NCBI RefSeq assembly: GCF_037893015.1
Contig: NC_133666.1
Coordinates: 265,711,530-265,775,529, forward strand
Direction: 5' to 3'
Origin: Macrotis lagotis
Taxonomy: Eukaryota; Chordata; Mammalia; Peramelemorphia; Peramelidae
Length of the DNA stretch: 64,000 bases
Positions 57,150 through 64,000 of the stretch are shown in pieces. Under the pieces are notes generated by a model. The model saw only the letters and a program-made list of their open reading frames with translations, did no database searches and had not been told where the DNA came from. The position numbers were made by a program, and so were the translations under genes. Each line of letters opens with the position of its first letter. Position 1 is the first letter of the stretch.

Positions 57150-57530
57150 AGGAACATTATCCATTATGGCTAGGGGATTAGAAAAGAACCTGTGGAGTAT
57201 GAGGCACCTGAGCTGAGCTTTGTAGAAAATGAGAATTTTGAGAAATGGGGATGGTAGGGAGCATATTCCAGGCCTGGGATGGGGGATGGGGGGGCTTGTA
57301 CTGATTCTTGAAGGAGGGAGGAGGGAATCCAGAGTTTAGGAAACAATTGAAAGTTCAACTGCAAGAATTTGGGTGCTGGATCAAGGAAAATAATAGGAAA
57401 TAAGACAAAGGGGTGTTACAGCCAAATTGTAGAATTATTAAATGACCACCTGAGAAACTTGTATTTTATCCTAGAAACAATAGGGAGATTTTGAAGATTA
57501 TTTTGTGAGGTGGTTGACAAATTAGGCCTT
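57150..57530 (-). mobile_element. L2 internal fragment (-)
   Basis: 'gagctgagctttgtagaaaa', 'gagcatattccaggcctggg' and 'ttatcctagaaacaataggg' in reverse L2 order. A G-rich run lies at 57277-57295. Confidence 0.6.
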
Positions 57531-57880
57531 CACTACAAGTAGATGAGTTTTTTTTTTCAGTTGCATGGGGCTGGAGTCTCTTCTTGTTCCCAGTACTCTG
57601 CTTTGACCATTACACCATACTCTCTCCTGAAACTTTTGCTCATACCATAGATTCAGTACCACATTATGGTACTCTACAACTCCCTCCCTCAGCCACCACC
57701 ACCACCTTCAAAGTGAAATAATAGGAGCACCCTGGGGAAAATTCATGTTCTAAAACTTGCTCTAGGCAAATATTATTCCATGCAGGAAGGCTGCACAAAT
57801 CTCCTGCCACTCCCTATAAAGATGCCCTAGGATGAGTCCGTTGTCATGGCTCAAGTGATCAAGAGCTTACTGATGGGAAC
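57531..57880. other. Anonymous DNA, no gene seen
   Basis: Contains a (CCA)n-like run near 57692-57704. No coding signal. Confidence 0.5.
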
Positions 57881-57884
57881 ACAT

Positions 57885-58000
57885 CATCAAAGGGTCCTAG
57901 AGGTCATCTGGTACTCATTTTATAGATGAGGGAACTAAAGTGATGTGATTTACTCAAGGTTTGAAGATATGAAGTGACAAAACTTACATTCACTATTGTG
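57885..58000 (-). repeat. MIR-like fragment
   Basis: 'gtcctagaggtcatctggta' and 'tagatgagggaactaaagtg'. Confidence 0.6.
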
Positions 58001-58004
58001 AGAT

Positions 58005-58340
58005 TTAGAGCAAGAAGGCAACTGAGTGTTCACCTAGTACAACTCCCTCATTTTGCAGATAGGTAAACTAATAGCTAGCATTCATATATTATCTGTTATG
58101 TAAGCATTGTGCTAGTGCTTTACAATTTTTATTTCATTTGATGCTCTCATCAACCCTGGGAGATAGGTGTTATTATTAAATATACTCATTTTACAGATAA
58201 GGAAACTGAGGAAAACAGGTTAAATAGTCTTACGTATGTCACACAGTTAGAAAGTATCTGAGGTTGAATTTGAACTCAGATCTTCCCAACGTTAGGTCAG
58301 ACACTCTATCCACTAGGTCATTTAGCTGTCTGAGGTGATA
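58005..58340 (-). repeat. Mar/MIR-type SINE with tail
   Basis: 'tagctagcattcatatatta', 'gtgctttacaatttttattt', 'caaccctgggagataggtgt', 'cacacagttagaaagtatct' and 'actaggtcatttagctgtct' in reverse order. Confidence 0.72.
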
Positions 58341-58539
58341 TTCCTAAGAGTCAGGAAATATGCTTCATAAGGGATATTTGCAAATATTTTCTCTTAAACT
58401 GTCACAATTCAGCACAAAGTGAGACAAGAGATGCAAATCCCAAAAGAGGTATGAGCCATTTTCTTTTGTGAGGTCTCATACCTTCATTCCACCCTAGGAA
58501 CTGGTTTATTGCACTCAAATCATGAATTATGAACAGCAA

Positions 58540-58690
58540 TTTAATCTGTCAATAAGCAATAATTATTGTGTGCCAGACACAATACTAAGCACTGAACATA
58601 CAAAGAAAGGCAAATGAAAGTCCCTCCCCTTGAGGAGCTCACAATCTAATGAGCAAGATATTGAGAAAACAAATACTATAAATATATAAT
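58540..58690 (-). repeat. L2 3'-end fragment
   Basis: 'gtgtgccagacacaatacta' and 'cttgaggagctcacaatcta' in reverse L2 order, ending in AT-rich DNA. Confidence 0.7.
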
Positions 58691-58751
58691 GCAAATTTAT
58701 ATATATACATATATATGTATATTTATAAAATATGCCTATATACTTAAAGAG

Positions 58752-59108
58752 AGCAGCAGGAAGAGACAGAGCAAACCAAAGCATGAGGTAACAGGAAGAG
58801 TTTAATTTGTGAAAATAGAAAATTCATTTCTGTACAATCATCAGTACATCTGCAGCTATATGATGGTCATTAAAATTCTCCAAAACTAACTCAAGGGGCA
58901 GCTAGTTGGCACAGTGGATGGAGCACCAATGATGGAGTCAGGAGGCCTTGAGTTCAAATATGATCTCAGTCACTTAATACTTACTTGGCTGAGTGACTGG
59001 GCAGGTCACTTCTGCAAAGGTCTTGCAAAAACACAAAAAACAGAAACAGAAAAAAAACTAACTCAAATGGTGTAACATAAGGAGTGCTAAGAGCGCTGGT
59101 CTTGTAGT
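58752..59108 (+). repeat. Diverged local duplication, copy A (with SINE)
   Basis: After removing the SINE at 58895-59053 (and one copy of its target duplication), 58752-58894 plus 59067-59108 align with 60740-60947. Shared words are 'aggaagagaca', 'ctgcag.tatatga', 'attctccaaa', 'taacataa.' and '.tactggtcttgta' or '.cgctggtcttgta'. By eye, identity looks near 70-75 percent. Confidence 0.7.
58895..59053 (+). mobile_element. Marsupial tRNA-type SINE with 13 bp target duplication
   Basis: Complete but diverged copy. 'aaaactaactcaa' flanks it perfectly at 58882-58894 and 59054-59066. Confidence 0.93.
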
Positions 59109-59199
59109 ATATTTGTGTGTCTATATGTATGTATATATGTATAAATATGTATTTAAAGTATGAATCGGGGTCAAGAAGATAGAATCCCCAAATTTTTGA

Positions 59200-59335
59200 A
59201 CTAGAAGAGACATTTGTCAAACCCTTTCATTTTTACAGCTGGGGAAACTGAGGTAGAGACAGGTCATTGGATTACACAATTAAAGACTCAGGGTTCCTTA
59301 GAGGTTACCTAATACATCTATCATCAATCCAAATC
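59200..59335 (-). repeat. MIR-like fragment
   Basis: 'acagctggggaaactgaggt' and 'agacaggtcattggattaca'. Confidence 0.62.
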
Positions 59336-59363
59336 ATTAACTTCTGTTAAAGTTCTAGAATTA

Positions 59364-59526
59364 GGGGCAGCTAGGTGGCCCAGTGGATAGAATATCGACC
59401 CTGGAGTTAGGAGGACCTGAGTTCAAATCCAACCTCAGATACTTAATGATTGCCTAGTTTTGTGACCTTGGGCAAGTCACTTAAACCCCATTGCCTTAAA
59501 TGAAAAAAAAGAAAATTAAAAAAAAT
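59364..59526 (+). mobile_element. Marsupial tRNA-type SINE with 15 bp target duplication
   Basis: Complete copy with an A-rich tail. 'aaagttctagaatta' (59349-59363) and 'aaagtactagaatta' (59527-59541) differ by one base. Confidence 0.93.
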
Positions 59527-59799
59527 AAAGTACTAGAATTAAGACACATTGGGAAAAGTTTCTAGAAGGTGAGATTTTATTAGGTTTTTTATTAGAAAGT
59601 CCAGAAAAACCAGGAGGTTGTGATGAGGCAGAACAATCCTGGCATGAAGACTGCCACAGAAAATATCCAAAGTCAAGAGATGAAGTGTCTTGCTCAGGAA
59701 GCAGCAAGGAAATTGGTTTTTATATAAGACTAATTCTTATTATCATGAAAATGAGTTAATATAAGACAAATGTTAAGGAAATTAACTTAGAGATTACCT

Positions 59800-60220
59800 A
59801 AGTTATTCAGTCATTTCAGTTGCCTTACTCTGTATGACCCCATTTGGGGTTTTCTTGGCAAAGATATTAGAGTGGTTTGTCATTTATTTCTCCAGTTAAT
59901 TTTACAGATGAGGAAACTGAGGCAAACAGAGTTAAGTGACTTGTCCAGGGTCAAACAGCTAGTTATGTCTGAGACCATATTTGTTTTTTGTTTGTTGTTT
60001 TTTTTTAAGTTTTTGCAAGGCAATGGGGTTAAGTGGCTTGCCCAAGGCCACACAGCTAGGTAATCATTAAGTGTCTGAGGCCAGATTTGAACTCAGGTAC
60101 TCCTGACTCCAGGGCTGGTACTCTATCCACTGCACCACCTAGCTGCCCCTCTGAGACCATATTTGAACTCTGCAAGATGAGTCTTCCAGACTCTAAGAGC
60201 AGCACCACTGTGCCACCATG
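59800..60220 (-). mobile_element. Mar1-like CORE-SINE split by a young SINE
   Basis: Left part: 'gttattcagtcatttcagtt'-like tail side, 'ggttttcttggcaaagatat', 'gaggaaactgaggcaaacag' and 'cagggtcaaacagctagtta'. Right part after 60166: 'actctgcaagatgagtcttc' to 'ccactgtgccaccat'. Confidence 0.85.
59984..60149 (-). mobile_element. Marsupial tRNA-type SINE nested in Mar1-like SINE
   Basis: Reverse copy with a T-rich tail at 59984-60016. 'tctgagaccatatttg' flanks it perfectly at 59968-59983 and 60150-60165. Confidence 0.96.
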
Positions 60221-60232
60221 TTTAATATGCTG

Positions 60233-60490
60233 CTGTTCAATTATTCAACTGTGTCAGACTCTTTGTGATCCTGTGTATCAGAGCATACCAATACTATTCA
60301 TGGGGTTTTCTTGGCAGGTACAGGAGTGGTTCACATTTCATTTTCCTGGATTCATTTTCACAATTCATTTTCATGGATTAAAGCAAATAAGTTAAGTAAT
60401 TTACCCAGGATCTCACAGTTACTGAGGCCTCATTTGAACTCAGGTCTTCTTGCCTCTAGACCCAACTCTTCACTCATTGAGCCTCCTTAC
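60233..60490 (-). mobile_element. Mar1-like CORE-SINE (-), rearranged
   Basis: 'gttcaattattcaactgtgt', 'ggggttttcttggcaggtac', 'gcctcatttgaactcaggtc' and 'ctctagacccaactcttc'. In the middle 'attcattttcacaattcatt' and 'ttcat' words are duplicated. Confidence 0.75.
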
Positions 60491-60739
60491 TGACTCCATT
60501 ACACTTCATAGGCAACTACTGCTATTGGAGTGCTGAAGAGGAAGAAAATGTATAATAGAAAACCAAGATAATTCAACAGCCTTATTTTAGTCATTAGTTT
60601 TGATGATATTTCCTTAAAGTTTTTTAAAAATATACACTATGACCATATACTAAAATTGACATTGCAGTTCCATGTTCTTTGCCCTGCTTTTCCCAATCAT
60701 CATTCTCTGGTGGCATAGCAGCACAAATATGCAAAAAAG

Positions 60740-60955
60740 AAGCTCAAGAAGAGTAAAAGGAAGAGACAAGGGAAACCGAAACATGAGATAATAGGAGGAG
60801 CTGGGTTTGTGTAAATTAAAAACTCATTCCTAAACAATTATCAATAGGTCTGCAGTTATATGATTGTAAATTATATTCTCCAAATGTAGAGATAAAACTA
60901 ATTCAAGTGGCATAACATAAGCAGTGCCAAAAGTACTGGTCTTGTACAAAGAACC
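60740..60955 (+). repeat. Diverged local duplication, copy B (no SINE)
   Basis: Partner of 58752-59108 without the SINE. After 60947 it continues into MIR-like sequence ('aagaaccctggatcaccatt', 'gtgaccttgaacaaatgatt') that copy A lacks. Confidence 0.7.
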
Positions 60956-61019
60956 CTGGATCACCATTCATGGTGACCTTGAACAAATGATTTTACTCAA
61001 TACCATAGAACGATCAATA

Positions 61020-61165
61020 GATTTCAAATCATAGGATTAGGATTACGAATTCAGTGATTTCAAAGGGATCTCAGAGCTCATCTGGCTCAATCATTTTATT
61101 TTACAAATGAGGAAATTAAGGTCCAGAGAGGTTAAAATGATTTTCCAAAGGTCACATGATTAGCA
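61020..61165 (-). repeat. Old SINE-like fragment
   Basis: 'aatcataggattaggattac', 'gggatctcagagctcatctg' and 'ggtccagagaggttaaaatg'. Confidence 0.65.
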
Positions 61166-61178
61166 GCAATTAGCAAAA

Positions 61179-61418
61179 CTGGTGATGTGGTAGATGGAGT
61201 GCTGGGCCTAGAGTCTGAAAGAATCATCATCCTGAGTTCAAATCTGGTCTCAGACACTTGCTAACTGCATGATCCTGGGAAAGTCACTAACCTTCAATTG
61301 TCCCAGTTTCTTCATCTGTAAAAAAAAGTGAACTAGAGAGGAAATGGCAAACTACTCCAGTATCATTGCCAAGAAAGCAGCAAGTGAGGTCACAAAGAGT
61401 GAATGACTCAGCAAAGCA
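61179..61418 (+). mobile_element. Mar1-like CORE-SINE
   Basis: 'ggtgatgtggtagatggagt', 'atcatcatcctgagttcaaa' and 'tactccagtatcattgccaa'. Confidence 0.82.
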
Positions 61419-61429
61419 AGGCTGAGGTT

Positions 61430-61930
61430 CAAATGTAGATATTACAACTTCTAATTCCTTGGGCAAATTCAGGTATTTTTCTATTAGACTAACTGAAAAG
61501 GTCCTGAATTAACCATCCAAGTGCTGTTATTTACTATGAATACATCCTTGGGCAAAATAAATCAACTCAGTTTCCTCATCTGTAAAATGAGGTGGATGGA
61601 TTAGGTAATCTCTAAGGACTCTTGAAACTTTAATATTGTAATCCAATGATATTCCTCTGCCTCATTTTCTTCATCTTCAAAAAGAAGAGAGTTTGACAAA
61701 TGTCTCTACTAGTTCTAACATTTTGGAATTCTATCAGTCTTCTTCTTGACCTTGACTCATACTGTGTCCTTATGCAAGGCCTATAAACTCAATGAACTTT
61801 ATTTCATCATCTGCAAAATGGGATTAATAATACCTACTGCAAAGAGGTGTTATGGAACTTTAATTAATGTTTCTAAGATACTTTTAGATCATCAGATGAA
61901 AGGTGCAGTTTAAATGCAGAGCAATAATTA
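61430..61930 (+). repeat. Two MIR-type remnants in tandem
   Basis: 'ctcagtttcctcatctgtaa' near 61566 and 'ttcatcatctgcaaaatggg' near 61803 are the same MIR position, so two copies follow each other. Confidence 0.65.
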
Positions 61931-62259
61931 TTATTTTCATTGCACATCATCTTCTGCAAATGCAAGAAATCTTCATACACTGCTGTATCATCTGTTAATA
62001 GCTGCTCTCCTTCATGTGTGTTTGTGGATCTCTTACTCCTATCTCTGATACAGTTAAGGATTATTCATAAATAGTTCCCAAAGAAACCAACTTAGAAACA
62101 ACATGATAAGATAACTTCATGACTAGGGAAAGGTGGAACAACTAAGTATTGGTTTTGTCAGATGGATAATGGCCACACCCAAGTGTTGAAGTCAACCTTA
62201 GAGCTGGAGGGACACTTGGAAGGTTGGAGGATCTAACAGGATTGCAAAACAATGATGAT
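61931..62259. other. Anonymous DNA, no gene seen
   Basis: No coding signal recognised. Confidence 0.5.
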
Positions 62260-62460
62260 GCTTCATACCTACTCCTTGATTCTTTCCCAAGGGACTTGAA
62301 GCAGTTTATAAATACTATCTTATTAGTTCTCATAATATCGCTGTAAGGCAAGACACCAATCACAGTCCCATTTTAGGCTCTGGACCTGAGGCCCAGTACC
62401 ACAGTGCCTTATCCAAGGTCAATGAGTGTGTTACTAGCAGCCTATCTATTTTCTGAACAA
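62260..62460 (-). repeat. MIR-like fragment
   Basis: 'ataaatactatcttattagt' and 'ccttatccaaggtcaatgag'. Confidence 0.6.
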
Positions 62461-62696
62461 GGTCACAGAGTCTATTGGAGGTGGAGCTGGGAATAGGAGT
62501 CAGGTATGTTTAAAGCCTAAAGCTTACTACTATATTTCACACAAATGGGCCAAGATTCAGGATAAAGAGAGCTTATTATAGAATTTTCTCCACTATCTCA
62601 AATCCAAAACTCTTAAATTTTTGAGTATCTCAGAGGTGTTGGACAGAGTTGGGCAGAATTTTCCTAGATTAACAGTAACTAAAAGAATGCATTTTA

Positions 62697-62845
62697 GGGG
62701 CAGCTAGGTGGTGCAGTAGATAGAGCACTGGCCCCGGAGTCAGGAGTACCTGATTTCAAATCTGGCCTCAGACATTTAATAATTTATTTAGCTTTGTGGC
62801 CTTGGACAAACCACTTCACCCCACTGCCTTGCCAAAACCTTAAAA
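62697..62845 (+). mobile_element. Marsupial tRNA-type SINE with 11 bp target duplication
   Basis: Complete copy with a short A-tail. 'aatgcatttta' flanks it perfectly at 62686-62696 and 62846-62856. Confidence 0.93.
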
Positions 62846-62856
62846 AATGCATTTTA

Positions 62857-63629
62857 TAGGATTTTATGTCCTTTTGATTGTTACTTGTTCTGGTATTACT
62901 TCATGATATAATTTCTACTTGAGAACACCATTCTGTTTTACAGATCCTTTTTACATCCTTGAAAGAGTGACTCCTAAAAAAGATGGTTTAAGAACTCTAA
63001 GGGATTCTTGGAGACCATTCATTTGGAATTGAGATAAATCTCTTAACTCCAATCTGAGTAAAAAGCAGGGTCTAGCTCACCCAAATTGAATACTGACAGT
63101 TACCTGGAGAATTTGAACCCTGTTGGCAACCAAGCTAACTAAATCACACTTCTAAAAGTGCTTTGTAAAAATTGTCTTTTTCTATATGTACTATTCATTA
63201 TTTTACACATCTTTATAGGTCATGTAGAACAAGAATTTAAAGCTAGAAGGGAGAGCAGAAGTCATCAAATTCTATACTCATATTATTTTTCATTGATATG
63301 AAGAGAATTGAGGTGTCTGCTCATGATTATCCAAATTACAAATAGTAGAAATGGGACTATGAACTCAAGACTTTCAAGCCAAAATCTTGAAGATGCTACA
63401 ATTAGAAATGAGGAGAAAAATATTATATTGAACTTTTCAGATAGCAGATTTATCCCAAATGATTCCTTTTTAAAATGGCCAGCTTCACTGCCAGTGTCCT
63501 ACTTCCCTTTGTGTTGAATAAACTTAACCTAGAAATATGGATTTCTTTACTATGGGAAATGTGGAAAAGAAAACGTTTTTGATCTTTCTATTACTGTTTA
63601 AAAAGCAAGAGGTTTAATTCAATTCATTT
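62857..63629. other. Anonymous DNA, no gene seen
   Basis: A faint old SINE-like fragment lies near 63238-63300. No coding signal. Confidence 0.5.
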
Positions 63630-63740
63630 AAACAATTATGTATGAGGAGTCTAATATAAGCTAGGTACTGGGGCTATAAAGACAAAAATAATAAAAATAT
63701 CACCTGCCTCCGGGGAATTTATATTCTACTGGTATGTAAG
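63630..63740 (-). repeat. L2 3'-end fragment
   Basis: 'aattatgtatgaggagtcta', 'gctaggtactggggctataa' and 'cggggaatttatattctact' in reverse L2 order. Confidence 0.62.
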
Positions 63741-63976
63741 TTAAAATAGTAAATCTAATTGAACATTTGTCAACAAAGCAAATAAAAACATAAAGCTATG
63801 AGCTCCTTCATGGAGACCGTTATATGAACTCTTGAATAGAATGAATGTTCCTTTATGGCAGATACAATGTTCTTTTTCTCTTTATAATCCCTGTATCTGG
63901 GACTGTGTCTCAGATTCAGCAAGTAAATAGCACTCTTACCTGTTTTTTGACCTAATATATTTTTTCCTCTAAACCA

Positions 63977-64000
63977 GGGATTCTTAACCGTGTGTGTGTG
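63977..64000 (+). mobile_element. Start of a third MITE-like element, cut by the window end
   Basis: 'cagggattcttaaccgtgtg' matches the terminal inverted repeat 'caggggttcttaacc' of the elements at 5815-6008 and 25778-25978. Confidence 0.5.

Noticed and set aside
63990..64000. (GT)n microsatellite at the window end
   Set aside because: Only five units are visible before the window stops, so its length and nature cannot be judged.

Overview
This 64 kb window reads as intergenic or intronic DNA from a mammal, most likely a marsupial. The base composition is AT-rich with few CpGs. The repeats are tRNA-headed SINEs of the marsupial type, with a head reading about 'ggggcagctaggtggcgcag' and a short A-tail. 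They occur with CORE-SINE/Mar1-like copies, SINEs carrying an RTE-type tail, L1 3' ends, an RTE-clade element, and many old L2 and MIR remnants. I cannot decide from the sequence alone whether the animal is an American or an Australian marsupial.

I found no protein-coding gene, tRNA, rRNA, snRNA, CpG island, CRISPR array or bacterial feature that I can support. The open frames present are short (under about 140 codons), show no recognisable domain, and mostly lie in repeats or low-complexity DNA. The recognisable protein-like stretches belong to transposons: L1 ORF2 C-termini, an L1/HAL1-like ORF1 and an RTE reverse transcriptase. All of these are broken by stops and frameshifts.

Layout. 0-9 kb: pyrimidine-rich DNA, an old L1/HAL1-like ORF1 fragment (-), an L1 3' end (-), a MITE-like element with 'ggttcttaacc' ends, a possible solo LTR (6.3-6.9 kb) and an RTE 3' end (8.7-9.0 kb). 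9-16.5 kb: paired L2 ends, a 1.1 kb L1 (-), a 2.1 kb RTE copy (-) and an RTE-related segment behind it, then an L2 3' end. 16.5-27 kb: mostly anonymous DNA with long microsatellites ((TA)n, (AG)n, a run of 26 C). 27-36 kb: young SINEs with target-site duplications, an L2 broken by two SINEs, an L1 (+) containing a nested SINE, and an L1 (-) with a clear duplication. 36-42.5 kb: anonymous DNA, a SINE nested in an older SINE, two L2/polypyrimidine segments, and an RTE-tailed SINE flanked by two (GT)n arrays. 43-50 kb: several SINEs and an L1 (+). 50-64 kb: dense MIR, L2, Mar1 and young SINEs, including a nested pair at 60 kb and a diverged local duplication (58.75 and 60.74 kb) of which only one copy took a SINE.

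The most informative content is the insertion history: nested elements, at least ten target-site duplications and small local duplications give relative dates. I saw no convincing new biological system. The candidates worth a second look are listed with modest scores.
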